This document shows, piece by piece, positions 1-11,314 of a stretch of 64,000 bases of DNA. The notes beneath the pieces were generated by a model. The model was not told the origin of the DNA, searched no databases, and saw nothing but the letters and a program-made list of their open reading frames with translations. The stretch is from Begonia masoniana. Its lineage: Eukaryota; Streptophyta; Magnoliopsida; Cucurbitales; Begoniaceae. Each line of letters opens with the position of its first letter. The stretch's first letter is position 1. The stretch lies in contig CM039509.1 in assembly GCA_022432975.1 (NCBI GenBank), positions 21,111,432-21,175,431 on the forward strand. Direction: 5' to 3'. A program made the translations under genes and the position numbers.

Positions 1-432
1 TTGAGCTTTGTCACCTTAGGAGCTTCTAAGATGGCTGAAATGCGGCGAACTTTAAGGGAGGAGAGAAATTTTTGTGTCCTTCAAATCTTAACAAGCGAAA
101 CAAAATTTCGTGGGAAAGAGGGGAGGGTTTCTTCGCGGTGATGAAAGAAAACTAAGGGAAGTGTGAAAAATGAAGGTGATCTCACGTATGGGAGACAAGA
201 AGCAAAGAAAATCTTCTTCCACAAGCTTTGCTGTATGTCACATTCTTATTGGATGCTCCAACTACCCACTTTTACTTCCTAATTTGCCCATGCATTAGTT
301 TTCAACTAATGTTTTGTTTGGTTGAACTTTAGTTTTGTTTTTCCCATACAATTCCTTCAACATTTTATTTTTATTATTTATTTTTTTATATATATCCCAC
401 AGAAGTCATAACACAAAAGTTCCGGATGTTAC
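1..432. other. Unassigned AT-rich DNA
   Basis: No coding frame, RNA gene or recognisable repeat is seen. The stretch is AT-rich with long T/A runs near 360-400. It ends at a sharp change into LTR sequence; the words just before the change (GGATGTTACA) resemble an LTR terminus, so this may be the edge of another element. Confidence 0.4.
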
Positions 433-1049
433 ACTTACCTTGCGTCCGTAGCACACCAAGCTCTGTCCACGAGCGTTGTTCGCCTAAACCAATTTATAGA
501 AACCATAAATACGTCCATTAGAGGTGTAATTACGGTAAACCTATCGATTTAAAACATTAAACCTACGTTTTTAACAACACCCTATGAAACCCTAATGGTT
601 TAACAACCTAGAAATCAAAATCTAACGCTCCAAGACTGTAGATTTTTACCAATTGAGTGTTTTTGGAGAAGAAACGTGGAGGACGAGTCGTTGATAGGGA
701 AACCTTCGTCTCCGGAAGGGAAAACACGTGAGAGGGGAAAAAAAATCGCCAAAGCTCTCTGGAGGAAGAAATGCCAGAGTGAAAAATCGTGGGAGGGGAA
801 AAGTGTTGTGAAATCTTTGTTATTAACTTGACTTGCCAAATTACCATCTCGCCCCTCCAATTGATTCTCTATTTATTTCCTTGTTTAACTATCGATTCGG
901 TTTCTCCAAACTTCCCTATTTCACTGATAATTCCAATTTATTATACGAGCTTCATTGAAACCTTCCGTTCGCAAATGGACTTATTTGACATATTTACATA
1001 AATGCCTTCATATAGCAGAATAATAAAATCCCGTAAAACCGGGTGTTAC
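433..1049 (-). repeat. C-type gypsy LTR, truncated
   Basis: This stretch is alignable by eye with the LTR at 19524-21935. Shared parts are the splice-like block near 433-490, a segment mentioning CATTAGAGG near 518, and the terminus CCGGGTGTTACA at 1038-1049. Read on the minus strand it is an LTR beginning TGTAACACCC. The distal part is missing at 432. The next bases (TTTGGATGCCAAAAATTT) resemble the TTTGGTCCTCAAAATTT that follows the C 3' LTR, so this was probably the 3' LTR of a minus-strand element. Confidence 0.6.
439..483 (-). other. Putative 45-nt LTR mini-exon
   Basis: On the minus strand the block is preceded by TTTAG (acceptor-like) and followed by GTAAGT at 438-433 (donor-like). 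It contains CGTGGACAGAGCT, matching the core of the same block in the other LTRs. Splicing is inferred from sequence only. Confidence 0.4.
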
Positions 1050-2795
1050 AATTTGGATGCCAAAAATTTAAGAGTTTAAGAAAATAGAGCGAAAAAAATA
1101 GAGTTAAAACGTACGAGATTTTAATCGAAATTCGAATTAAATCACAAAGATTCTTCAAGAAGCTACCTCTATCCTGTTGCCAAACACCTCAACCACCCAC
1201 TTCTCTCTCTCTTTGTGAAACCCCTTAGCAGATCACTCTTCTCCCTCACATTTCACTTTCTTCCGTTTTCCTCCTTCTCTAGACGACGACGAACCAGCTA
1301 AGGTAACGATTTTGAAATCTTTAGCACTATATCAACTATAGACTCATTTCTTAACTCCGGCGTTCATAACTCCAAGAATCTGAAATCTTTTATCCTTACT
1401 ACAATTTCTATAATTAGCACTTACTCTCGTCGATTTATCATCCTTCTAACATTGCACGGGATACAATAAACCCGTAAACATTACTTCCAATCTAAGGTGT
1501 TAAGCCCTTCTTCAAAATTTTGTTACACTTCTTAGGCGTTTCCAATAATTTCTAACTCTCATACTTTGCCTTATGTCCCCAGGTTAAGCAACATCTAATT
1601 GCCTAACGCATCTTCTATTTATTGGTCACTCTTAACTTTACTAAGTCTTCTTTTCTATTTAGTGGCGGTCATAATCTTTTCACGTATCAATATTTGTCCT
1701 TCGTTGCTTAGTTCACTAAGATGGTACCTATCTCCTAGAGAACGTCCAAATTATATAACTCGAGTATCATCTATCGTATAATCTTGATCCTTTATTGTCT
1801 CTAAATTCGTTAATCTACCAACTTCACCTCAATATTTTTGTTCTCTTCACTGATATTTACTAAGTCAAATGCTCCTATTCGACAATTCACCTAAGATAGA
1901 CTTTTGGTTATTACCTTCATTTAAATACTCAGGAGGTTCGTCAACTAAAGTCCAATTTAAATTTATTCAACCGTTATATCTCTTAAGTTGTATCCCTCCA
2001 ATGGTAATAAATTCTAGGTATGTGCACACTTGCACAATTATCCCAGGTTATTCATCTCAATGCGTAACTTTCTCTATTCACTATCCTCATTCTATCTAAT
2101 ATACAAAAGTTACGTTTTAAACCCCTACTCTAATTACACTTATTCTGTAACGCTCCTTATCTTATTAATCGTCACTGTATGAATATACCTGGAATAACCG
2201 ATGGTTGAGCGGTTCCTTCATCCTCGATCAAGGTATACATCCTCGGAGGACAACACGGTGGTATCTTATTCGGTCCTAGACAATCTCTGGCCTTGTGCCC
2301 CACCTTGTCGCACCGAAAACATCGACCGGAATGCAACTTGCACTCCCACCAGATGACACATCGCATAAGAAACCTTATCTACCTCCTTCACCTTAATAAT
2401 GTCAAACAATCTTTCCATTGCTCGAACCTACACCTCGGCCTGTATCGGATCTATAGCACATTCATCAAATATCGGAGGTCGAACTGCCTAGTTCGTTCAC
2501 TACCCTGGTCCCATGAAGTACTATCTTGTCTATTACCATTTCCATCTCGGTTGAGTAAGATCTCTACTTATTCTGACCATTGGTGCATTATGTCCATAAG
2601 CTGACTAATGGATTTCTCCTCGAGTTTTCTTTGTGCTTTCGGCATTTTCTTGTTCCTAGACACATTAAGAAACACATGCAAAATAAACAATTTAGAATCA
2701 TACATAAACTTAAACACTTACAGTCGATGGAGAGTCCTCGTGCGGCGGTGTGTTTTTGGCAGGCGTATCACAGAACTCGCTTTTAAAACTCCGTT
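1050..2795 (-). mobile_element. Degenerate retroelement interior, non-coding
   Basis: The region lies between an LTR end at 1049 and a minus-strand primer-binding site at 2796. It has no continuous pol frame. The plus strand is pyrimidine-rich and G-poor, as in the interiors at 5630-7945 and 28627-31372. Segments near 1670-1870 are recognisably related to 7085-7260 (shared words such as AATCTTTTCACG and TTCGTTAATCT). The only coding trace is a gag zinc knuckle at 2172-2366. The part from 1050 to about 1320 may be a separate fragment. Confidence 0.55.
2172..2366 (-). pseudogene. gag nucleocapsid remnant (CCHC zinc knuckle)
   Basis: A 64-residue minus-strand frame contains CFRCDKVGHKARDC, a CX2CX4HX4C zinc knuckle typical of the nucleocapsid end of Ty3/gypsy Gag, followed by the start of the linker to protease (MYTLIEDE). 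The upstream capsid part and everything after the linker are absent. The minus orientation agrees with the primer-binding site at 2796-2807. It is only a trace of an ancestral gag-pol and cannot make a working Gag. The motif is directly visible; assignment to chromovirus-like gypsy rests on similarity to the other gags in this window. Confidence 0.7.
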
Positions 2796-2807
2796 TCTCT
2801 GATACCA
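2796..2807 (-). other. Primer-binding site (initiator Met tRNA)
   Basis: The minus strand reads TGGTATCAGAGA, the usual plant retroelement site complementary to the 3' end of initiator tRNA-Met. It lies 4 bases inside the LTR that starts at 2812, so that LTR is the 5' LTR of a minus-strand element. Confidence 0.8.
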
Positions 2808-3647
2808 TAACTGTGACGACCCCAACCCGATCAGGGCCGCCACGGGACTTGCCGTGACATAACTATTACCTAAGCTCTCGTATTTTCTCATAAAGTTTTT
2901 CATTTTTACTTATCACTTTAAAAGAAAACAGACTTAGACAATCGACCCACCTCTAACAACCTTTAGGGTCTAACTTTGACTTAAACATTTCGAGTGTAAA
3001 ACATTTCGACTTTTAAAACATTTAAAACGACTAAAACCATTAATAATTTAAAACGATTAATAATTAAAGTAAGATCAATTAAAAACACGACACTAATATA
3101 ACTTATACTCAAGAAAACAAACTGCGTGGATCGCTCTAAAAATCGAGCGTATCCTTACCTGTTTTAAAATAACCAAACAGTTCAAAATACCCAAACAGTT
3201 CCAGTAAAATTCTAAAATTTAAACTCCACATTCTAAACAATCTACTACTACTACATATACATCAAAACTCGACTGTTCATACATTTTTCTATCAAAACCT
3301 CTAATCTACATATTTAAACACTTTGATACTTTCACAAATTAAACCGACACGTAGACCTACCAACCAACAAAGACTAACTCACATCATTCACCACTAAACA
3401 GTTCGGAACACACCATCGGATCATCAAGCCAAGCCAAAACACACCCCGTTGCCACGAGCACCATCCGTCGACCACCTGTTCTTTGTCATCAAGAGAAACT
3501 CTCGCTTTCGCATCTGTCACCTACATCATGCAACATATACATTAAGCCTAATGCTTAGTAAGAGAATGCACTAAACATCACATTGACATATATGCATGAC
3601 ATTATTAAAACAGTTTCGTTTCGTTTCGTTTCATTTCGTAAAACCTT

Positions 3648-3905
3648 TTTCTTGTCCCGTGAAAAACATTCATTTAGTCCCGTGAAAAACATTCATTTAG
3701 TCCCGTGAGAAACATTCATTTAGTCCCGTGAGAAACATTCATTTAGTCCCGTGAGAAACATACATCATTCATTTTCCCGTGAGAACATACATCATTCATT
3801 TTCCCGTGAGAACATACATCATTCATTTTCCCGTGAGATCACATATCATCTTTCATTTTCCCGTGAGAACATACATCATTCATTTTCCCGTGAGATCACA
3901 TATCA
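3648..3905. repeat. Tandem array of TCCCGTGAGA-type units
   Basis: About five units of roughly 23 bp (TTTAGTCCCGTGARAAACAT) run into about five units of roughly 27 bp (CATTTTCCCGTGAGAACATA). It is a minisatellite inside the B-family LTR, with neighbouring copies nearly identical. Confidence 0.85.
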
Positions 3906-4199
3906 TCTTTAAATCATTATCATTCGGTTCATAGTAAAATCATGCTCGTAAATAGTTCGTATGCACCTTTTATAAAACATGATGCATGAGGAGTTCACAT
4001 ATGACATATCATCAAACAATTCATAAACATACATAGACATGCTTTAATCACTACGAATCTATCAAACAAGTATTAACTAATAACCTAGGCTACCCGACAC
4101 GTCAAAACCCCACAATCAGAAAATCATCATCGAAGACACAAAATCCTAACGTTGTCACAATGTAGGGCCTTAAGGGTCGAAAACCTAACATCCACTTAC

Positions 4200-4244
4200 C
4201 TGGCGTCCGTAGCAAGCCGAGCACCGTCCAAAAGTCGTCTCCAC
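4200..4244 (-). other. Putative 45-nt LTR mini-exon
   Basis: On the minus strand it is preceded by TGCCTTAG and followed by GTAAGT (4199-4194), and it is exactly 45 nt between the two. It contains TTGGACGGTGCT, aligned to the core of the other LTR blocks. Confidence 0.4.
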
Positions 4245-5629
4245 CTAAGGCATTTCATAAATAAAAGACATTACAATCGATCCTAAATAAACGAATCTCA
4301 AACTTAAACTAAGCTCCTAGCTAAAGCAATTTCTCCTAAAACTTTCATTTCCTCCATTCGGACATTTCATCGAGCACGTGGTGCTCACAATTTACTTAAC
4401 CTCCATTAATGGTTTTCTAATAATCACTAATATCCAAACTTTAACCTAAATCCACCAATAATCATCAATTCATTTAATCTACCTAAATAACAACAAGTGT
4501 ATTCACTAATAAGCATAAAAGCATAATACCATCGATTTCTAACTAAAACCTAATTAAACGGCCACTAATTTGGGTTTGGTAAAAACCGACCCGAAACTCA
4601 AACGTGCATAACTTTTGCGTCGGTTATCGGAATAGAACGATTCCAGCGGCCACGTACTCCTCTAATAACCTATTTTAATCTGCCAAAAGAAATTTTAAAA
4701 CAAACGACCGGAACTAGGTCAAAAAGGGCAAAACCCGATTCTGCCCTAACCCAGAATTTTCCCCCTTTTCAATTTTTCATCAATTCTCGTCTAATTCCTC
4801 ACCAATCGATCACCATAACCCTGAATTAGCATAAACTAATCAAAAATCGAAGTTTCAAATCAGAAAACCTGAAATGCACAACACACACCTCACGGTTTCA
4901 CTCTGAAAACAGGGTACTCCGGCCCTCCGTGGATCGCCCCTCACACACCCCTAAATCCTCCTAATTTTCGTCACAAAACCGCCAAGAAAACGACCCAACC
5001 CGCGGCCACTCGACGGCCGAGCAACAGAGAGAAAACAGGGAGGGGGAGTTACCTATTTTCGGTCGGGACAGGCGCGGGAAAAGCCGAATCGAGCCCTGGC
5101 TTCAGCTCGCCGGCGTCTGCACGTCTGAATGGTGGTCGGAGCCGCGGTCGCCGTCGGAGGGTCGCGCGTCTCCCTTCTCTCTCGGCGTCGGGAGCTCGGG
5201 CAGGGGAATGGCTTCCTCGTAAAGCCATTCAGTTTTTGTATAAAAATTATAATTTTTTATTTACCAAATTACTTAAATGCCCCTCCATCAATTTTATGCT
5301 TAATTCTTTAATTAGTCTATCAATTCGGTTTCTCTGCAATTTTCTTATTTCTCCAAATATTTCAATTTAAATCTTAGAGTTCTAACAAAACTCACCGTTC
5401 CCAAAACGGACTTATTTTGCTATTTTTACAAATTAACATACTAAAAGGGTAAAACGGGAACTCTAGCATTACTCTTCTCGATTTGGGTTTCTAAAATTTC
5501 AATTATTCTTCTACAAATCCCCATAAATTCCTAGGGTCCTAATAAAACTATCCGCTCACAAAACGGACCTAATTTACTTATTTACGAAAATAGCCTTGGA
5601 GCGGAAACCTGAAAAACTCGGGTGTTACA

Positions 5630-7945
5630 GCTATACCTAAGTTTCCTAACGCCAGTCAAATTGAATGCCTACAATTTCATCCAATTTCTGGGTTGTAACC
5701 CATATCTCAACGTAATTCCCTCGATCCTGTTCACAATCGGGATACGCACCAACCGAATTTCTACATTAACTTCCTAATCGTAGACCTCACTTTCAGTTCA
5801 CGCATTAAATCCTACCAAATCTCTAAGTCTTAACCAAACGACCTCTAACTGTGTACTTCACACTTAACATCCCGAGTACTTGTTGGTTTGCATTTAGTCA
5901 CCCAAATCGTTAAACTCTCTCTAACTTATTAATCGGTTTCTACTAAAGATTGTCTCATATCCTATATCCTCGAAATAACTTCAACTTTCCGACATCATTC
6001 GCGTTGACCATCGTTCAAGGACTCATAACAACACCCAAGTTGCAATCCAAACTCCCCTTTATTTTCAACTTCGATTCCGCGAATTAAGTCCCTTTTTGTT
6101 TCTAACTTCCTTAAATCTTGTGTCTATCGAACACGTACTTAATTACTTCGTACTTAATTACTTCACGCTCTCGAAGCCTTCTCAATTATTTATTCTAACA
6201 CTAAATCTCTATTACACTACAACCTTATTCACCTATCGGTCATAACAATTTCTATATAAACATCAGAGTTGCAAAACTAGCCTCACGAATAATTTTGTTG
6301 GCCTTAACTTTAGTTTCCCGAGTGTACATCTCCCTAGTAATGTGCCCACAGAACTTCCCCATCAACAGTATCTAAACCATACACTTCCTTGGGCACCTCG
6401 CGATTCCTAATAAATTCTCAACTAATTTTGTGTTACTACACTTTACAATTATGTCCTTAGAATACCTTGTCTCGATGAGTCCAACCAGAAGCTAAAATTG
6501 CTAACCACTTAGGATCTTTGTCCCATTGTAGCGATGATCATTTAACCATGTTATCTCGCTCTGAACTACCTTTATGAGTTCTATCGCTAAGTCACTAATT
6601 GACTTTCCTTCACTTTATATGCTACACTCATTTGTTTAACTCAATTCCTTATTAACTCTAAGCACAATTGAATCACAAGAGTTTTTTTTTTCCTCCTAGT
6701 CGGGTTCTAAATATTCCACTTGGCTCCCGTGCAACGATTCATCCAAAAATCTTCTTGTTTGCGAACTTGTTGTAAATGAGTTCACCTCCTTAATCCGAAT
6801 CTCCTCAAGTTCCCAAATCTTACTATTCGATATTCTAAAGCTTGCTAGAAACACCTCTTCATTAAGGTTTACTCCTGTTAGTTCCTCGAAAGCTAATCCT
6901 TCTACTTCCCTTCTGGAGGTAAGCCTCCTATTTGTGGCTCATAATTTAAATTGTATCAACTATAGATCTACAATTTAACTCTTATATTTTTTATTCATAA
7001 TCTAGTCATGCGGCACCAAATGCCTGACGTGTCTACAACTCCTTGACCGCGCTTACTTTCATTAGATCTCCTCCTTATAGTACGCAGGTCAAAATCTTTT
7101 CACGAATTAACTATCATCCTTAATTGACTACTTATTTCCTAGCGATCGGCTAAACTCCGTATCTCGAGTATTACCCTTTGTATAACTTTAACTCTTATCG
7201 TCCCGAATTTCGTTAATCTTCCAACCCCTATTAAATACCTTTATCTTCTTCGTCGATGTGGGTGAATACTAACACTCCTACGTAATCGCGTCTTCAACGT
7301 TGAGTTGCTCCATCACTCCTTTACAAAAGAAGTCGACGTATTGCATTCTCTTTCAACACCCCACTTAAACTAAACTTTTGAGTGCTACCTTTGTCTAGGT
7401 TCTCCCAATTCCTCGTGGATTTAGGTTATTTAAATTCTTGCTATATTTTTCTTATTTACTTGTACGCACTAACGATATCTTGACAATCTAGAACATTCTC
7501 TAGTAAGCCTTACATCTACACTTCAAATTTCTCCTCTCTGGTTTCATTCTAAACTCTAGGGGTCTGTCAACTAGGGTCTAGCTCCCATTTATTTAACCCT
7601 CACATTCCATAAGTTGTACCTCTCTTATGGAAATTGAATTCCAAGCGCTAAATTCTCACAGTTATACTGGGTCATTGGCTTTAACGCATAACTCTATCCC
7701 TCTTTTACTCGAAGGCTACGTCGTCCCCTCTCTATTCTTAAGCTTATTCCAACCTATTACTCAAATATCATCTCCAAACTTTAACTCTATATTATATCTC
7801 TACTCTAATATCATTCGCTCAATTAACTGTCAAAATAAACTATACCTGAAACAGTTGAAGGCTGGGCAGCTTCCTCTTCTCCATTCAGGGCAAGCAACTT
7901 CGGTGCAACACTTTCTTGATCCTCGCCCGATCGGTCTCTGCCTTG
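5630..7945 (-). mobile_element. Non-coding, pyrimidine-biased element interior
   Basis: About 2.3 kb without any plausible protein frame. The plus strand is rich in C and T and poor in G. It is related by eye to the interiors at 1050-2795 and 28627-31372. It ends on the right in a shortened gag (7946-8305) and a primer-binding site, so it fills the place where pol would be in a minus-strand gypsy element. The left border with the LTR end at 5629 may be an insertion junction. Confidence 0.55.
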
Positions 7946-8305
7946 CTACGGGAAATCCTTGACATAGTGGCCAACCTCCCCACATCGAAAGCACTTACCT
8001 GTGCCTAATCTACACTTGCCACAGTGCTCCTTCTGGCATTTAGGACACAGGGGTTCCCGAGAAGTTCCTCGTACGCGCTTTTGTCTGCTTGATCTGATTT
8101 CTTCCTTGCCCACCCTCTTCGCGCCGTGGTTATTGGGAGAGACTAGTCCTTGGATCCTTGAGTCTTCTCGGTTTGCCAATTTCTCAAGTCGACGAGATTG
8201 CCTAGCGATAAGCTGCGCTTGTCGATCCATGTGCTGAGACTGACGGTCTAGCAACTCCGTAAGTCGATCAAGAGCGTCATCCCGAGGATCCTTTCCTCGA
8301 ACCAT
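7946..8305 (-). pseudogene. gag with internal deletion (Tekay-like)
   Basis: A 119-residue minus-strand frame starts MVRGKDPRDDALDRLTELL, nearly the same N-terminus as the gags at 34511 and 62221. After about 60 residues it jumps to the nucleocapsid end: CPKCQKEHCGKC, then CFRCGEVGHYVKDF. The whole capsid core, about 200 residues in the homologues, is missing, and the last cysteine of the second knuckle is replaced by Phe. It cannot build a particle. Its presence next to a good primer-binding site fits a non-autonomous element that kept only the 5' packaging region. Confidence 0.75.
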
Positions 8306-8317
8306 ATTTTATAACTC

Positions 8318-8379
8318 CTATAAAATCAAAGCAAATAATCCTAAGAAACGAAATCAAATAAAGCTATAAACAGACTTAC
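8318..8379 (-). other. Putative leader intron between PBS and gag
   Basis: On the minus strand CATCAACT is followed by GTAAGT (8379-8374), and the interval ends in TTTTATAG just upstream of the gag ATG (8305). It is 62 nt long. The same layout occurs at 34434-34498, 62142-62206 and 15793-15865. Confidence 0.35.
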
Positions 8380-8450
8380 AGTTGATGAAGAATGTCCGCG
8401 TAGTGGCTGTGCAGTCGAGCAGTCTACAGAACCGATTTTAAAACCCGGGG

Positions 8451-8462
8451 GCTCTGATACCA
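8451..8462 (-). other. Primer-binding site (initiator Met tRNA)
   Basis: The minus strand reads TGGTATCAGAGC, a perfect plant initiator-Met site, 5 bases inside the LTR that starts at 8468. Confidence 0.85.
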
Positions 8463-8655
8463 TAATTTGTCACGACCCTAATACTGTACCCGTATTTCTC
8501 GTACTATTTTTTTTTTTCTATCCCAATAAACCGTAATCTATTTTATAATAAAACAAAACACAAATCATTTTAAATAAACATTTAAAAATTAAAACAATTA
8601 AATAAAAACCATTAAAAACAAATCATTTTTATGTTTATTTTTATTTTTTAATTTT

Positions 8656-8773
8656 CGATGAACAGTGCCCGTGAACAGTCCGTGAACAGTGCCGTGAACA
8701 GTGCCTGTGAACGGTAACAGTGAACAGTACAGTGAACAGTGTGTGAACAGTGCGTGAACAGTGCGTGAACAGT
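8656..8773. repeat. GTGAACAGTGC tandem array
   Basis: Roughly eleven imperfect copies of an 8-12 bp unit (GTGAACAGTGC and shorter forms) lie in a row close to the 3' end of the minus-strand LTR. Confidence 0.85.
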
Positions 8774-8785
8774 GCGCTGCCACTT

Positions 8786-9003
8786 TATAGCGATCGATCT
8801 CCATTTTTCTTGGAGATCGATCGCTGACTTGCCCTTTATATTTATATTGGCGATCGATCTCCATTTTTCATGGAGATCGATCGCCACGATGTACAGCGAT
8901 CGATCGCTGCACAGCGATCAATCCAAGAGATCGATCGCTGCTCAGCGATCGATCCAAGAGATCGATCGCTTCTCAGCGATCAACCCTGGAGATCGATCGC
9001 TGC
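8786..9003. repeat. GATCGATC palindrome array
   Basis: A series of self-complementary units: GCGATCGATCTCC and GGAGATCGATCGC arms around short spacers, then GCGATCGATCCAAGAG repeats. Each can fold into a hairpin. The same kind of array occurs at a similar place in the LTRs at 19735-19975, 33959-34100, 41030-41110 and 61590-61800. Confidence 0.85.
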
Positions 9004-9602
9004 AGCACTCAACCATAATGCCTCTCTGAAATCTTAAAATTCCAGAGAGCAAACTCATTTTTCCATTCTTTTTCTCTTCCTTGTACAATCCATCTCCTAC
9101 TCATACACTCTTAACATTTCAACATAACTTAACTCTCATCCCAATTTATCAAATTCCTACTTTAACAAACAAAACGCACATTAAAGCGTGTTTAAAACAT
9201 AACAAACTTTCGTGAAAACAAACTTCGTGGATATATTTAAAACTATACTATTCCTCCTTTTTCCAAGGTCCAAGCAGTTTATAAAAATAGATTTTCAAAA
9301 CGTTTAAAACATCAAACAATTATCTATCACCTAACCAAAACCAAGCATTCTAAAATGTCTATCCATCAGCCCAAAACATCCCAAAAACCTTCAAAACCTA
9401 TACATATATCCCCACGGGTCAGGTGAGCATCAACTGCGCCAACACACTGCCACGAGCATCCTTCGTCAACTCCATCACTCCTCAGGTGGAGGGATCTCAT
9501 CCTCACCTGTTTGCTCGTAATTACCTACACCATACAGACACCTATGAGATAAAATCTCAGCAAGCTCTCGTAAATGCAAATACATGCGTGCATATGCCAT
9601 TA

Positions 9603-9910
9603 AGAAAACATGCAGATTACAGATTCAGATACAGATACAGATTCATTACGTCAGATACAGATTGTCACTGAGGTCCAACCCACCTCACCGTGACCAGATT
9701 ACGTAGATTCATAGGTTCATTTTACTTTTTAATTAGGTCGCAGACAGAATATCACCGAGGTCTAAACCACCTCGCCGTGACCAGATACAGATTTCGTAGA
9801 TTCATTTCGTTCGTTGGTTCGTTTTACTTTTTAATTAGGTCGCAGACAGAATGTCACCGAGGGCTAAACCACCTCACCGTGACCAGATACAGATTACGTA
9901 GGTTCATTTC
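9603..9910. repeat. Tandem repeat of about 100 bp in the LTR
   Basis: Three imperfect copies of a unit containing CACCGAGGTCTAAACCACCT and GTGACCAGATACAGATT lie in tandem, preceded by short CAGATACAGATT repeats. Confidence 0.7.
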
Positions 9911-10807
9911 GTTGGTTTAATCATATGCAGAAATCCGTGATGCATGAACAGTCAAATGCATAAAGTAAGCAACCAATATATGTACCATCAAGACAGTAAA
10001 CAAACATAACCTATAAACAACTATCCTATAACGTCCAATACATTTACTATATCGTCTAACATTCGTCCAAAATCCATTAAATTCGTCCTATAACGTCCAA
10101 TACATTTACTATATCCTTAATCATAGCAAACCTATCAATTTCGGACTATAAACCGTGATTTTTAAACGAAACTTTACGAAACCCTATTTGTCTATACTCC
10201 ATAATAATCGAAATAAACGCTCTAAGATCGTAGACTCATACCTAGAACGTCGATTGAAGGAGAAATCGTGAAAAAAACGGAACGAACAGGAGAAGAATCA
10301 GAGTCGGCGTTGAGGATTCGCCGCAGGCAAAGAGGAGAAGCCGAGAGGTTTCTTCCCTGGAAATCGATTTTCAGAATGAAAATCGATTAAGGCCTTTTGC
10401 CTTTAATAAATAATAAAAGTTAAATGCTTAAATGACGATTTTGCCCTTTCTCTTATTTTTCTATTCGTTTCGTCCTTCGTTTCGTTAATCAGCTAACTAT
10501 TCGGTTTCTCCAAACCTCCTTATTTTATCCATAAGTCCAATTTATTATTTGGGATTTATTAAAACTGTCCGTTCGCAAATCGGACCTCGTTTACTATTTT
10601 TACTAAAACGTCCCTTATATTACGAGAAACGTAATTACTCGGAATTAAGCGTTACTACTCCGAAAATTATTGTAATTTCCTTAAAATTCCGATTAATAAT
10701 TATGATCATAATGACGCTTTCTTTTCGTAAAACGGACTTGATTTGACATATTTACAAAAATACCATTTTATTAAAATATTAATATCTCGAAAAGACGGGA
10801 TATTACA

Positions 10808-11303
10808 AGGATATTGGGCTACATTCCAATCCCCAGAGCATACAATATCTTGCTGGGAAAAGGAGTTGTTACAAATGGTATCAGAGCCTGTACCCAACCG
10901 GAAATGTGGCCAACGAGGACGTTGGGCCCCCGAGGGGGGGTGATTATAAAGACTTAGATGTGTAAGTATGTGTACGATGGCTGCACGAACCGGAACCCGG
11001 ATGGCGGTACGTCTGCGCCGGCAAACCGGAAGGTGACGGGTCGTAAAAAAGGGATTGTCACAATCCCACATCGCTTGGGGAAGTATGTGGAAATGAAACA
11101 TATGTAAAGAGACCCTCCCAAGATAGAAAAACGTGTTTTGGAGCACAATTGACAACGGATTCCATAAGAACTCTAAAGTTAAAAGTGCTTCGGCGAGAGT
11201 AGTACTAGGTTGGGTGACCGACTGTGAAGTCCTCGCCAAACAAAGCCGTGAGGGGAGGATATTGGGCTACGACCCAATCTCCAGAGCAGACAATATCTTG
11301 TTG
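10808..11303 (+). mobile_element. Cassandra-type TRIM, copy 1
   Basis: A short LTR element. It has the last 66 bp of a 5' LTR (10808-10873, ending TTGTTACA), a primer-binding site TGGTATCAGAGC at 10876-10887, a tiny interior ending in a purine tract (GAGGGGGGG at 10932-10940), then a 3' LTR to about 11303. The LTR contains a 5S rRNA-like stretch (11155-11236), the hallmark of Cassandra. The words AGGATATTGGGCTAC and CAGACAATATCTTG recur in both LTRs. The 5' LTR is cut by the A-type LTR ending at 10807. There is no protein; these elements depend on other elements' enzymes. Confidence 0.85.
11155..11236 (+). other. 5S rRNA-derived segment in the Cassandra LTR
   Basis: The stretch aligns with the 3' two-thirds of plant 5S rRNA. 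It has an A-box-like region near 11175-11190 (AAAGTTAAAAGTGCTT), an intermediate element CGGCGAGAGTAGTAC from 11191, and a C-box-like GGTTGGGTGACC near 11208-11219, followed by AAGTCCTCG. Differences from 5S genes and the LTR setting show it is not a 5S gene, though it may keep Pol III promoter activity. Confidence 0.85.
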
Positions 11304-11314
11304 GGCGCCCAACA

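Larger units (their letters stand above)
2812..5629 (-). repeat. B-family LTR (5' LTR of a minus-strand element)
   Basis: The plus strand runs from TGTGACGACCCC to CGGGTGTTACA, inverted ends typical of LTRs, about 2.8 kb. The stretch 4560-4710 matches the B LTR at 27620-27785 nearly word for word, including CCAGCGGCCACGTACTCC. It holds a tandem array (3648-3905) and a splice-like block at 4200-4244. No protein frame is credible; the short frame at 5129-5311 lies inside LTR sequence. Confidence 0.75.
8468..10807 (-). repeat. A-type gypsy LTR (5' LTR, minus strand)
   Basis: The plus strand runs from TGTCACGACCCTAATACTG to CGGGATATTACA. Read on the minus strand it begins TGTAATATCCCG and is related to the LTR at 38922-41356, sharing the GCGAACGGACAG segment and the terminal GTACAGTRTTAGGG. 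It holds a GTGAACAGTGC array, a GATCGATC palindrome array and longer repeats at 9603-9905. The splice-like block of its relatives is missing, replaced near 9990-10130 by short repeats of CGTCCAATACATTTACTA. Confidence 0.75.

Noticed and set aside
11155..11236. Functional 5S rRNA gene
   Set aside because: The 5' third of 5S is missing or diverged, and the stretch is embedded in a Cassandra LTR next to a primer-binding site and polypurine tract.
10706..11239. 177-aa minus-strand ORF
   Set aside because: It crosses the border between an A-type LTR and a Cassandra element, so it cannot be an ancestral gene.
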